A stretch of 64,000 nucleotides of DNA from Pollenia angustigena. Its lineage: Eukaryota > Arthropoda > Insecta > Diptera > Polleniidae. The notes under the pieces are model-generated. The model was not told the DNA's origin. It saw only the letters and a list, made by a program, of their open reading frames with translations, and made no database searches. Below, one piece after another: positions 11,030 to 22,466 of the stretch. The position numbers were made by a program, and so were the translations under genes. Positions within the stretch are counted from its first letter, which is position 1, and every line of letters begins with the position of its first letter. The stretch spans positions 7,030,945-7,094,944 of the forward strand of contig OV884059.1 in the NCBI GenBank assembly GCA_930367215.1, written 5' to 3'.

Positions 11030-11080
11030 GTTAAATACTGATTTAATTTTTGATTAATGCTTTTACTGGTGACAAATTGT
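11030..11080 (+). repeat. Satellite-flank fragment
   Basis: ACTGATTTAATTTTTGATTA followed by ATGCTTTTACTGGTGACAAA matches the flank of the 21-bp satellite at 321-362 without the satellite itself. This is a third copy of that terminal sequence in the window. Confidence 0.55.
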
Positions 11081-13734
11081 TTTCTGTGTGGTGGCATTAA
11101 AGACATTTTTTCATAAAATAAACTATGTTTCCAAAATTTATATGTCATAACAAAAAAAAAATAAATAAATAAAAAAAAAAATTTAATACTTCGTCAGCTT
11201 ATTATTGGTTTGACCTACCGACTAGTTAAAAAAAGGTATGGGTATATACATTTTGTATTTCCCCTTTCGAAATTCAAAACCTGTTTCAATAAATTTTTCA
11301 TAATTTCTAAAATATTATTTAAAGCTTATTAAGTGTTATTTTGCTTAACAAGCCACTGTTTGTCGAATGCTGCATATTCCTGATATAAAAACGTACAAAC
11401 TAATTTCATTCTTGCTTCCTTTCATTGCCGTAAGAAAAATGGTTGTAAAAGCAAAAGCAAATAAAAAGGTCAACAAGTCAATACACAGCAGTCAGTATTC
11501 GTATGCAGCATAAAATACTGCTTTTTGGAAATAAATTTAAAAAAGTGGCATATGCGGCACAGAACAATACGAGAAGCAGTTGTGATGATTCAAAAAAATT
11601 CTTTCGTATATATTTTCAGCAAACTTCATGCAAACCTTGATTGTCATTGTCCTCCACTATGACTTTTTGGCATTTGCGCCAAACCAATAATGAGCTGACA
11701 ACTTGTGCTAATAAAAAATAGTTAGTGGTGTATCTTTTATTAATGTATTTGTTGTTTTGGTATCGGTATCAATTCGGGTTTTTAATTTGAAACTGTATTT
11801 AAGCGGTATCGCTATTTATTATGGTATCGGTTGCCAACCTGGCTTTTTTTAAATTATTAAGGATTTGTTTTTATTTTTCTACTTAATTTGTTTTAAAAGT
11901 ATTAAACAGTTTTTAACGGTTTTTGAACTAATAGTTATTTAAACAACAATTTTATTTATTTTGACTAAATTTTATTTCAAATTTTTTTTCTTATTTCAGG
12001 TAATTCGTGTTTTTCTAATGGTTTTTTTAAATGACCTTTAACCTTTTGGTATATTTAAAGGTATGTGTGTGTGAATTTTTTTGATAGGGTTTTAAAGTAA
12101 TTGAAATATTTATTTCTGTAAATTATATCAAGCACTGTGGCTTACAGTTTTTGCCTTTTTAGCAATTTTTTTTTATAAAACTCTTAGCATGCTTTTAGGT
12201 ATGTAAAATTTTTTTTTAATAAATGTGTGTATATAAAACCTTAGCATGGTAATAGGTGCTGGCATTTTTTAAGCAATCTTAGCATACTTTTAGGTGTTAC
12301 AAAAAATAATATTTATATAAAAACCTTAGCATACTTTTAGCTGCTTAAGTTGTGTGTATATGAACAGCACAAATATTATTTAAATAGTTTTTTTTTGCAT
12401 TTATTGTTCACATACACACAAGTTTAAGTTGTGGATATGAAAGCAAAAATAACGTGACTATAAATATCGCAAGTAGTTACAACTTTTTAAGATTTGTTAC
12501 TAAAGCAATTGCCATAAATTTGTTTCCTTAAATGTATAGACTTTTCGTGCTTGTCTGGTTGGGGTTTTGTAGCATTTTCTATTTGCTTTTTACCAGGAAA
12601 AATAGCCAACTGCCAGTTGAATATTAAACCGCAAATAATGTGGAACATTGTTGGGTTATATTTTTGTTTGTTTTTTTATAAATAAACAATAAAATGTAGA
12701 AGTGTCCCAGGGACAAAACTGCTACTGTTTTTGAGAGTTCAGTTAAGTCTGGTGTATTATTTTATTTTTCTTTTTTTTACTTCTTTTTTGTCAAGTCCCA
12801 AGAGTATAGAAAAGTAGAAGTTACTTAGCAGAGGAATGCCAGCACAAATTATTGTTTATTAAACAACCCAGAAATTTCTGTTGTAACACATTAAAATCCT
12901 GGCTAAGTTTGCCGGAGGTAAAAAGTGTTTTTTCTTTTTTCTCAGATAAATCGTTTTCATTTTCCAACGACTTGTAATGTAGTCCCTGTTGAAGTTGTAA
13001 CACTTAGATAAGAAAGAAGTATAATTTTTTGGGGTGGTTGGGGGGTAACTTACACAAGATGACATGTTACAATGCCCTAGGCTTTTGTTTCCTTTTTATT
13101 GGGACGTGCCACAAATAGTTGTAAGTAAAAAATGATAGACACTTAAAGTAATTTTTGGTCCCATAGCAGGCAATTTTTTTTAACCCCCTGTTCATTAACC
13201 GACTTTAATTGATGTCTTGTTAAGCCCAAAAATGACCTTAAAACAAAGTAATTTTTATTAATTTATCCTTGTCTCCCCAAAAAAAAAACTCCCATCTTTT
13301 TTTGTTTTCCTTTTATTCTCTCTATATAACCCCGGCTAGATGTCTCAACAAAATCATTTGAAGCATCTAAACTTGTTTCCATTGCTAATTGACAAGTGTT
13401 TCAATAGAAAATTTGTCCGCCATGAAAGCAACCAAATTTTTGTTTTTTTTCCCACCTTCTTCTTTTCTGGGAATTTTTGTCCATTTCTAAAAACAAGACA
13501 TTCAAGAAAAAACATCCCAAAAAAAATACCAAAAATCAAGAAGGAAAACAAATTTAATTCTTTTTTCTATCTTGTTGCTTTTAAAGGCCACCAAAAAAAA
13601 AATAAAATAAAAAAACACGGCTGTGCGCTGCGAATCTTTGATACCCTTCATTAAAAACTAAAAAATAATAATAAATCAATATTTATAAAATCTTAAATCA
13701 AACAATCTTATCATATAAAAAAAATTTAGGTTAA
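11081..13734. other. AT-rich spacer with minor direct repeats
   Basis: No gene recognised. Four direct copies of CTTAGCATACTTTTAGGT (near 12181, 12240, 12276 and 12325) form a small loose tandem. The ORFs at 10960-11148, 12821-13065 and 13340-13654 show no domain, and the last is Lys/Asn/Phe-rich because of base composition. Confidence 0.45.
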
Positions 13735-13897
13735 GGGGTCTATACACGGTCAAACTTTATCTTCAAGCGCTATGGTAGTACAAGTGAAAATGTGTTTTTA
13801 TGTGTGATGACGACGAGGCTGGATGAAAAATCAAAAAATTTGGATATGACGGCGTACACATACACGAGTGAATTTTTACCGTGTTTAAAGGGGTCTA
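13735..13897. mobile_element. hAT-like MITE with 8-bp duplication
   Basis: A 147-bp interval (13743-13889) is flanked by GGGGTCTA on both sides (13735-13742 and 13890-13897). Its ends are inverted: TACACGGTCAAAC on the left, and TTTTTACCGTGTTTAAA on the right, which reads ACACGGTAAAAA in reverse. An 8-bp target duplication points to hAT or P-type transposition. The exact terminal bases are uncertain by a few nucleotides. Confidence 0.5.
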
Positions 13898-14224
13898 CTT
13901 TAAACTTGTTTCCAATGTTATTCCATTTTCGACGTTTTAAAGTGTCTTCCCAGTAGGGACTTTATATGTGATCTTCTGCAAATTATGGACCGACTAGGAC
14001 CACAACTTTATTTCTGCTAAAGATGATAATCCCAAATTCACAGTTGCCAAGTTAGCTATTCTATTGTCAAATCTAGTGATTTTTAGTTAAACTTTGCTGG
14101 GAAAAAATTTATTTTAGTTTTAAGCGCTTTTTTATAAATTTTTTGACAACATTGCTAAAGAGGTGCTTTGAAATAAACCTAGAACCAAGGCGAACTAACA
14201 TTATAGGTGGCGTTGAAAGCACAT

Positions 14225-14800
14225 CTAAACATTTTATACCCTTCACCGAAGGTCTTTAAAAGGAGCGAATTTGATTTAGCGATGTTCATCTGTTCATCTG
14301 TAGATCTGTCTGTCTGACTATCTGTCCGTTTGTCTGTGTGTCCGTTGAAATAGGTTTTCCGAAGACCTTAGTTTTGATGTAGACTTGTTATTTATTTATT
14401 TATGAACATATATTTCGGAATCACTTGCTATTGAAATTTAACCTTATCGGTTTACAAATGGCTGAGATATGAGCAAAAAACTACGACTGGCTTTAATTTT
14501 ACCCAAAAATCCCTTGTTCTTGCTTTGGCAGTAGCCAATGTTTCCACATTAGCTACAAGCACCTTGGTTATCAACACACAACATCCGACACAATTTGGGC
14601 GGGATTGAACAAGTGGGCGTGGCACTTCTTATACAAATACATAATAGATTTGTGTAAATATAGAACAGAAAGAGATAAAGTTTACAACAGCCGACAACAT
14701 ATGGGCGGGATTGGAAAATAAGGCGTGGCACCATGGTAAAGGCAACGATTCGGCTAAAGCAACTCAAAAGTTGTTTATATTTTTTAACCAACTAAAACAA
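14225..14800 (+). repeat. Dispersed repeat family A, forward copy
   Basis: Starts TTTTATACCCTTCACC, continues GTCTGTGTGTCCGTTGAAAT, GGTTTTCCGAAGACC, CAAATGGCTGAGATATGAGC and TACGACTGGCTTTAATTTTA. It ends with two direct copies of GGGCGGGATTG followed by a GGCGTGGCAC block (near 14597 and 14702). The minus-strand ORF at 14549-14791 lies in this repeat. Confidence 0.65.
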
Positions 14801-15765
14801 CAATTTTTTTTATTGTACTGCCTCCACCTGATTTTTGATTTTGCCTTGTGAAGAAATTTAAATTTTAGGAATATATACCTTATATTTTTATTTGTAAAAA
14901 AAACTCTATTGAATTTAAAGCCGCATTCACAGTGGTTGCTTAGGCCTTAGGCCTGTTTTCGAAAGACTTTGAAATGCTATTTTGTAAGCGTCACAAGCAG
15001 CGTTTGAACAATGCAGCTGGTTTTGACAAATGATGCCGCATAAAAAGTATTGCATGTAACTTGAAACATAGAACGTATGGAAGGTATAAAATTCATGCAG
15101 TGCAGAGGCGAAAAAGCGAGGTTTGGACCTCCAACTTTAGCTGATTTAGTTTGTTAGCTCAAACTACTTAAAAACACTAACTAAAAAGAACTTGTCACCA
15201 AAATCATTTTTTTCTATTGAGTCGTTCGCAAATAAGCGTAGTTTTAACAGACGGACAAGGAACTACTCCCCTGAATCCACCCTTAAGTTGACCACTTGTG
15301 GTAGTAGAGTGTCTTTAAATAGATTAATAAGACAAAAAAAAAAAAAAAAACTCAGTCATTGAAAGCAATTTTTCTCTTTTTAGACGGCCATTCATTTATT
15401 TCTTTATACATTCTATTTATGGTTTTTTTTATTTTTTCTTATTAATTTGGTCATTTTTGTTAATTGAATACAAATGGTTTGAATTCTATAGAATTGTATT
15501 CAATTTAAGTAGTTGTTAATTGTTAAAGAATGATGAAGTATAAGATATTTTGAATTTCATCTTTATTCTTTTATTCGTTTTTTTTTTTTTTTTTGGTTAA
15601 GAAACTTATTGAAATGATAGGAAATAACTTTTGGGTATTGGCGAAAGTCTAGATTTATAAACAAAATTGTAAAATAGTCATAAATTTGTGCAAATAAATG
15701 AGTTCACAAGAGACATAACTTAAGCAAGGGAAAGCCGAAAAAGGAGAAATTAGCAAAATTAATTT
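14801..15765. other. AT-rich spacer
   Basis: Nothing recognised apart from A and T homopolymers (15336-15352 and 15580-15596). Confidence 0.4.
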
Positions 15766-15980
15766 AAGACCAGACTACAGAGCATAATAAAGGCTACACT
15801 GTAAACAAGACTAGATTATACACCTGACTTAAGACCTCAGCCTTAATTCTAAAAGACAGGACAGGAAACTAAATATTCCCTAACACATAGTTCAATTCAA
15901 AGTCCAGACCACAGTTTGAATATTAAGTATAATTCAAAATCTAATAGACCAACTGGACTTCATTTTTCTCCATATTAGAG
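15766..15980. repeat. Degenerate AGACTATAG-type tract
   Basis: Irregular repeats of AGACCAGACTACAGAGCA type, similar to tracts at 440-600, 17810-17960, 34400-34610 and 44450-44680. Periodicity is about 10-13 bp but heavily decayed. Confidence 0.45.
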
Positions 15981-16353
15981 TCCATAATTGAATCCGTGGC
16001 AGCATAGTTTGTGATACAGGAAATATATTATAGTAAAAGCAATGCCACTTAAAAAAAATCTCTTGCAGAGTCTTGCTTGTAAATGTCTGCCATCTGATTT
16101 ATAATCTACTGAATACATAGTCTAGTTAAGGTAAGGTTCTTTGTGGAACCATTAAGAAGTTAGCTTTCATCAGTTTTCCAGTGCTCCCTTTGTGATACCC
16201 AGTGCAGAAGCTTATTCTACGCATAAGTTATCAATGGGCGCCACTGCAGCCAATTCGTCTCTATACTTAAAATAAGAAGCAACCATAGTTCTATCATAGA
16301 TAATTAGATCATCCAAACAGACAAACTCTGGTATTCCCAGGTATTTCTCCCTA
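15981..16353. other. Unrecognised spacer, locally GC-richer
   Basis: The stretch 16140-16330 is less AT-rich than its surroundings and may be an old retroelement piece, but I cannot identify a reading frame. Confidence 0.3.
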
Positions 16354-16932
16354 CACTGATAGAAAAGCCGTAATAACGCTGATGTATTTTAACATCAGTA
16401 CTATGACAAGTGTCTTTGTTTTGACCCCACGGCACTTTTCATTATTGTGATGCCAGCCTTAACATCACTTGCCCAAATTTTCATCAGGTAAAATTATGTC
16501 ATCAATAGGATAACAGAAATGACGAATTGGAGGTAGTTAAATAAAACTTGTCATCAGTGTGATGACTCAGTAACATTGGAGAAAAAGAATATGAGAATTT
16601 TTGCTTCTTATTTTACTTTTTAAACATGAAAATAATTTTTTTTACACATAAAATGTGGCATCAAATTGATGTCACTGTAGTCATATCATAGATGACGCAT
16701 AAAATATGACAAGATGTCATTAAATTGAATCATTGTGATTGAGTTAAAGTAAAAGAATATAATTATTTACTAACCCGTTTGTTTCACACATGAAATATGA
16801 CAACATTTTATGATGACGTTCGTCATTGGATTGATGACACTTTTTGCCTCATTGATGGCATTTGTAATAACATTGATGTCATAATTCTGATGTTGGGCAT
16901 CATCAATATGAAGATGCATTTTTCTATGAGTG
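16354..16932. mobile_element. Palindromic MITE with CACTSATAGAAAA ends
   Basis: Left end CACTGATAGAAAAGCCG; right end, read in reverse, CACTCATAGAAAAATGC. The interior is filled with repeats of ATCAGTGTGATGAC and its complement (GTCATCAATTTGATG, for example), giving a largely self-complementary element of about 580 bp. The left flank is TA; the right flank is CA, so a TA duplication is only half preserved. Terminal structure suggests a Tc1/mariner-type nonautonomous element. Part of the minus-strand ORF at 16770-17072 overlaps it. Confidence 0.65.
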
Positions 16933-16939
16933 CAATGTC

Positions 16940-17398
16940 CCCAATTCCGATTTTCCGGACATGCCCGATATAACGCAAAGTCTAATCCTTGTTTTGCAAA
17001 TCTTTGCTTCAAACGAATCGATTGTGTTCGGTACATGCAGGGTGTCCTTCGTTTGAGCAGCTCATAATACAAAAATGGGTGTTTTTGGTGCAGAGCGTTA
17101 CTGAGCTAGTTGACTGGGCTTTACATCCGATTTCTTATGCTTTGGCTTGTTGCAATGGATCAATGTTTCAATAATACTTGGATGTAAAAGCTATTTTTAT
17201 GGGGATCAAGTTTTACTTTAAATATGCAAAATCGTCTTTTAACATCTTTTGGCTTCAACTCTTGTGGTAATCAAGTTTGTTACTTTTGCAAGCGTTTTAA
17301 AATTGCTGTTTGATGTGGTCGCCCCATGATATTGCAAGTTCTTTTTGAATTTGACAACAATTTTTATGCACATCTTCCAAAATGCTATACAGAAAGCT
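16940..17398 (-). pseudogene. mariner transposase fragment
   Basis: On the minus strand, from 17345 downward, ELAISWG, then in another frame AILKRLQK, PQELKPKDVKRRF, and finally YYELLKRRTPC with RLKQRFAKQ (about 17072-16990). This is the order and wording of conserved mariner transposase segments: helix-turn-helix, the ELKPRDVERR block, then VYYELL ahead of the second catalytic Asp. The first catalytic block and everything after LKQR are lost, and stops interrupt all frames. It abuts the MITE at 16354-16932. Confidence 0.65.
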
Positions 17399-17650
17399 CC
17401 TACCGCGAAAATAGCTTAAGCGACATCATTTTAAGTCTTCGTTTTTTTTTTAAATAAATGAATTTATTGGCAGCACTTGCATAATTTCTTAAAATATTAC
17501 GGTCACAAAAGGTATCTTAACAATTCTTTAGCAAAAACAATTTTAGCTTAAGCGACAACCTTCATACAATATGTTTATGAAATATAATAAAAAAAAAAAA
17601 CGTTATCCTGTAAAATTGTCTTTTTTGCGCTTAAGCTTTTTTGCGATAAC
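17399..17650. mobile_element. MITE with GCTTAAGCGACA ends, copy 1
   Basis: Left end TACCGCGAAAATAGCTTAAG, then CGACATC. Right end GCGCTTAAGCTTTTTTGCGA then TA, which read in reverse matches the left end. The interior holds AATTTTAGCTTAAGCGACAA. A near-identical layout lies at 58560-58799. TA at both ends fits a TA target duplication of Tc1/mariner type. Confidence 0.7.
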
Positions 17651-18655
17651 GGTTCGATAAGTTATTAAAGAAACACACCATTTATAAAAAAAAAATCTAT
17701 TGGGAATCCTCCATTTTAGCACTATTCCCCTAAAAGTTTAATTGTTTTATTAAAATTCTGGTTTTTATTGCAGTCCATAATCTTTCATCTTCTAACTTAT
17801 TATTTAGTATATAGTTTAGTCTATAAAGTCCACAGTCATGCTCATATTAGAGCCTATTAACTGATCCATAAGCTATGAGCTAGACTTTATGGACTAAAGT
17901 CTTGATTTTTAGAATATCAACTAAAATTCAAGCTGTTTTATAAACAAGACTATTCGTCCTTAGCTAAGACATAAACCTTGCAAAGCCCAAAAGGGATTTC
18001 CTTATGAGCTTGTATTTCTAATTACTTCTTATCTAAATATTTTCGGTTTCCCTGCTCATTAACATTATATTCACATCTATTTTCAACTGCTTATATAATC
18101 TAAATATATTTTTCTTAATATGTATGTGTTTTTGGTTATCGTGTGCTTTTTGGTGTATCTTCTATGTTTGCGTATGTGTATAAATTGTCTGAATATTTGT
18201 GGTCTATTAAAGTTGAAACATGAATAGAAAATTAATCATGTTTAATGATGTGGTGAAAGTAGAGAAGACCATCTATTCTGTTTGCTGTGGTCAGTTGTTT
18301 ATAATATTTGAAAACATTTCTCTTCAAACAACAGACAACAACCATCTTTACATTAAAATGTTGTAAAACTAAAATTGTTAGAATAAACTTTTTAATTTGA
18401 AATTATCATTGATTTAAAAAGTGGATTGTGTTTTACTTGATTGAACCGGACATGTTTCTCCTGATAAGCCAGCGCAAACAAGATTAATGGCAGACTATTT
18501 AATGGACAAGGGTAAGAGAACAATCCCTCTAGAAAACATTTGACATTTTATCAAACATTTAAAGAAGAGGGGAAAATACGAAAAATCCTGTATTAAACAT
18601 CAAATATAACAAAACCCCAAAACTTTGGTTTGATGGTGATGTTTTTTTTTATTTT
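17651..18655. other. AT-rich spacer with degenerate AGTCTATAG tract
   Basis: The interval 17810-17960 contains decayed AGTCTATAAAGTC-type repeats. The remainder shows no gene. A short GC-richer patch at 18440-18500 is not coding in any frame I could follow. Confidence 0.4.
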
Positions 18656-18658
18656 CGA

Positions 18659-18691
<33 letters not shown>

Positions 18692-18700
18692 TTCTCTCTT
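18659..18700. repeat. (CT)n microsatellite
   Basis: About 40 bp of CT dinucleotides with two interruptions. It gives the Arg-Glu run in the minus-strand ORF at 18593-18964, which is therefore not a real protein. Confidence 0.95.
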
Positions 18701-19339
18701 AAATACCACAATATAGAGTTTGTAGCATAGAAAAGAAAAACTTTTTAATTTCACCTTACGGGCAAAAAATATATCAAAACTTTTATATTTTCTAGTTTTT
18801 TTATAACAAAAAACAAGTAAAAAACCATGTTTTTCGTGTCCATGTGGTTGTAACACTTTGTGTTTCTGAAATTTTCTATATTTTAAAACAAACAACAAAA
18901 AAAAAATGTTGTAATGTTTTGGAATTGCTATTGATTTTGATGTTGATAGAAAAGGAAAAACCATTATTAATGTGTTTTGTTTTATTTTAGTTTCCTCCTT
19001 TTTCCTTCTAATGGTACAATGTGGTAGAGAGTTGACAGCAGGGAATAAAATTAAAAATAATTAATTAGAAAAAAAGAGGGAGGGGCAAAGGGAGCAACAA
19101 GAGGTTTCCGTAATAGTCACTTGGTATATTGGAAAATTAAAAAATTACTCATTATGAAAAATAGACTTTAAAAATAACTGCCAAAATAAAAAAAAGGCTA
19201 AATAACAAAGCAAACCTATTTATCGATGAATCGATTAATCACAGCAAATTTATTTCAAATTCCTTAGTTTTCAAATTTGTTGCCTAACATTTGGTTAATA
19301 AAGTTAAAAAAAGACATAATTTTTCTACATTTGGTATCA
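18701..19339. other. AT-rich spacer
   Basis: Nothing recognised. Confidence 0.4.
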
Positions 19340-19750
19340 TTTACTCAAAAAAAAATATTCGAATAGAGAATCGCTTGCCAATAACTTTTATTTAAAAAAA
19401 AGCTTTTAAAAGCCGGTTTGTATAAAATTATTAATGGTTTTCTTTTAGGAAATGAGTTTATAATACAATTAAAGTATGTTTATTAAAAAACCATACATAT
19501 GTACATAAAGACGAATAATCGGAAAATTATTCGTATAACCAGCTTATCTTTAAATAAAGCAATTTTTTTTTGAAAGAGTTTAAACTTTTTAATTACAAAA
19601 AATATTCGAATAATCGATAGAAATTATTCGAATAATCGATTAATCGATAGAAATTATTCGAATAGTCGATTTTGAAAAAAATTTTTATTTGAATATGCGA
19701 TTAATCAAACAAATTATTCAAACAACCGATTAACCGCAAAAATTATTTGA
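19340..19750. repeat. TCGAATAATCGATTAATCG array, left block
   Basis: Irregular tandem copies of ATTATTCGAATAATCGATTA, clearest at 19600-19680 where a unit of about 30 bp including ATCGATAGAAATTATTCGAA repeats. A related block lies at 22005-22170, on the other side of the GTACC array. Confidence 0.6.
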
Positions 19751-19821
19751 ATAATCTAAAAATAAAATGAATTTTTTTCGAGCTAAGTAATCTTTCTTAA
19801 CTGAATATATACATTTATAAA

Positions 19822-19848
19822 TACATATATATATATATATATATATTA
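19822..19848. repeat. (AT)n microsatellite
   Basis: About 25 bp of alternating AT. Confidence 0.9.
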
Positions 19849-19987
19849 GCACTTGATTGAAACCAATTTTTAAATATTTAAGAAAAATTACTCGAATAAT
19901 TGCATACTCGTTACAAAAAATTGATTTTTTTTTTTTTTTTTTTTTTGATAAAATTTTAATTAAATAAAATTTAAACATTAAGAAATA

Positions 19988-20158
19988 CGGCCCTGTTCTG
20001 AAAATCACATGATTTCATATCATACCGTATTTGTGTTTCTCGGTGTGCTTTCGGCAATTGAAAATCACACCGGAACACCAAAATATCACATATTTTAAAA
20101 TGCACATGTGATTTGAAATAACGTGATTTATGTTAAAGTGGTTTTCGGAACAGGCCTG
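19988..20158. mobile_element. MITE with GGCCTGTTCCGAAAAC-type ends
   Basis: Left end GGCCCTGTTCTGAAAATCAC; right end GTGGTTTTCGGAACAGGCC, which is its near-perfect reverse complement. The interior contains further AATCACATG/CATGTGATT inverted pairs. About 170 bp, noncoding. The terminus resembles PIF/Harbinger MITEs, but a 3-bp duplication is not clear here. Confidence 0.65.
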
Positions 20159-20269
20159 ATAGATTCTTATTATTTTTTTTAACTACCTTTTACCCTTCAA
20201 TTGGATCACGAGAAAATTAGAGAAAGATTTAAAGAAAAGGATTTAAGCTATTTATAGAAATCTTATTTA

Positions 20270-21915
20270 TTTTTGTACATCTACATCTATTTTATGGTAA
20301 AATATTTCAAAATATTTATATTCTGGCCAATGGACCAAATGCAATCTGTATACAAAATTTATCAAGAAGAGAAAAAGTACCGGAAGTACCAATTTTTCCG
20401 TTTTTAAATCATAAAAAGTACCTTTTATTTTAATCTGGGCCATTTGCCTCATGTTAGGCCCCCAGAAAGTACCTGGTATATTATTGTAGGCTTAAATGTG
20501 ATGTATACCAAATTTATCGAAAAGAGTACCAATTTCATCCTGCGTTTACTTAAAAAGTACCCTATTATTTAATCTTAACCATTTCCTATCTTTATACCAA
20601 ATTTATTTTTTAACCTTTAAAATTTCCCTATAAATTAGTCTGCATCATATTCAAACTGCATACGGAAGTCAACAAAAAGGGGAAATGTACCAATTGTTTC
20701 CCTTTTTTAGATTATAAAAATTAGCCTATACATTAATATGGGCCATCTATGTCCAAATTTTCCGAAAATAGAAAAAGGACCAAAGGTAAAAAGAACCAAG
20801 AGTACCAGTTTTATTCTTATTTAAAGTCCACAGAAAGTTCACTGTATATTAATGTAGGCTGAAATCTGAACAAATACCAAATTTATTAAAAAGTACCAAT
20901 TTTATTCCGTTTTTTTCTCAAAAAATACAGATTTAGTACCGTAAAAAGTAAAATTTATTTTAATCTGGACCCTGTGCAATATGTATACCAATTTTATCAA
21001 AACGAAAAAAGTACCACAGTATCAACATTTCCCCGTTTTTATCCTTAAAAACTAACCTTGATCTTAATCTGCACCATAATCAATATTTATACCAAATTAA
21101 TTAAAAAGAGGAAAAGTATTAAGAGTAGGTACCAATGTTTCCTTTTTAAGATCATAAAAAGTACCCTTCACTTTAATCTGGGCCGTATTCTTCTATACAA
21201 AATTTTTCGAAAAGAAAAAAGTACAAAATTAAAAAAGTACCAAGAGTACCAGCTTTTTCTTATTTTTAGCCCACAGAAAGTCCACTTTAAGTTAATGTAT
21301 GCTAAATTCTATACGTTTTTCAAATTTTTCGAACAGAGAAAAAGTACCAATTTTATCCCGCTTTTTACCCCTTAAAAAGTACCAATTTAAGCCTTTAAAA
21401 AGAACAATGTATTTTAATCTGGACCATATACAATCTGTATACCAAATTTATTAAAAAGTCAATGTACCAGAGTATTCTCCCATTTTTTACCTATCAAAAA
21501 GTACCCTTTGTCTTAATCTTCCCCATATTCAATCCTTTTTCCGTTTTCATAAAAATTAAGCTATACTTTAATCCTGGCCATATATTATTTCTTTATCAAT
21601 TTTTCGAAAAAGAAAAAGTACCAAAGGTAAAATGTACCAATAGTACCAGTATTGTTCTTATTTTAAAGCCAAAGAAAGTCCAATCTATGTTAATGTAGGC
21701 TATGATCTGTAAGTATATCAACAAAGAAAAAGTACCAATTTTATCCCGTTTTTTGCCCCTTAAAAAGTTCCAATTTAAGCCCTTAAAAAGTACCAATTTA
21801 AGCCCTTAAAAAGTACAATGTATTTTAATCTGGACAATATGCAGTCCGTATACCAAATTTATTAAAAAAGACAAAAAGTACCAGAGTACCAATTTCCCCC
21901 CGTTTTAGCTCTTAT
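20270..21915. repeat. Diverged tandem array built on AAAAGTACCAATTTT
   Basis: Some 12-14 degenerate units of about 110 bp. Each has variants of AAAAAGTACC, TTTTAATCTGGGCCAT, GCAATCTGTATACCAAATTT, ATCAAAAAGAGAAAAAGTAC and CCAATTTTATCCCGTTTTT. Every other unit is more similar, suggesting a roughly 220-bp higher-order unit. All ORFs at 20267-21796 are read-throughs of this array. Confidence 0.75.
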
Positions 21916-22004
21916 TTGAATGTGCATGTTATCCGCCAACTTTTTCTTTGTTGTTGTGGTTTAATTCGCCTACAATTCTTGTTGTTTTTATCTCGTTTAA
22001 TTGA

Positions 22005-22170
22005 ATAATTAATAATTATTCGAATAATCGATTAATTATTTAACGAATAGTTTTTACGTTTATCTTTTTTATTAAAGTTTTTAAAAGTAAAAAATAAATT
22101 CAGCCAAATTGAGATTGCTTTTTATATTATCTGCTTAAATACTTTATAAATATTCGAATAATCGGTTAAC
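22005..22170. repeat. TCGAATAATCGATTAAT array, right block
   Basis: A short array of AATTATTCGAATAATCGATT and ATTCGAATAATCGGTTAACC. It matches the left block at 19340-19750 in motif and lies symmetrically on the other side of the GTACC array. Confidence 0.5.
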
Positions 22171-22368
22171 CGTTTTATAAAGCACATCTTGGTATCCCCC
22201 TAAAGGAAATGATTATGAGAAATTCTTTAGCTGTTGTTGTTAAATATTAAAATTCTTTTATTTAGCAATAAAGCTCGAACAAATTAATGCGATTAATCGC
22301 TTTTTTATTTTTAAAAAAAATTTTAATTTTCTAATTTTAAAATTATTTAAATTTTATAAATTTACCAA

Positions 22369-22466
22369 CCCCTGTATTCATAAATGATTGTTAAATTTAA
22401 CAAGCGATTATTAAGTTAAATTTTGTAAATTTTTATTAAATTTAAAAAATAATTATGAATACGTGA
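22369..22466. mobile_element. MITE of the TATTCATAA family
   Basis: Left end CCCCTGTATTCATAAATGAT; right end, read in reverse, CTCACGTATTCATAATTAT. The ATTTAA-rich interior, including AAGCGATTATTAAGTT, matches the copy at 1457-1571. About 98 bp. Confidence 0.6.

Noticed and set aside
13340..13654. 104-residue plus-strand ORF
   Set aside because: Lys/Asn/Phe-rich as expected from A- and T-runs, an overlapping antisense ORF is equally long, no domain.
18593..18964. 123-residue ORF with an Arg-Glu run
   Set aside because: The run comes from the CT microsatellite and the remainder is AT-driven Lys/Phe/Ile sequence.
20267..21796. Several ORFs of 60-105 codons
   Set aside because: All lie in the GTACC-motif tandem array and share translated repeat wording.
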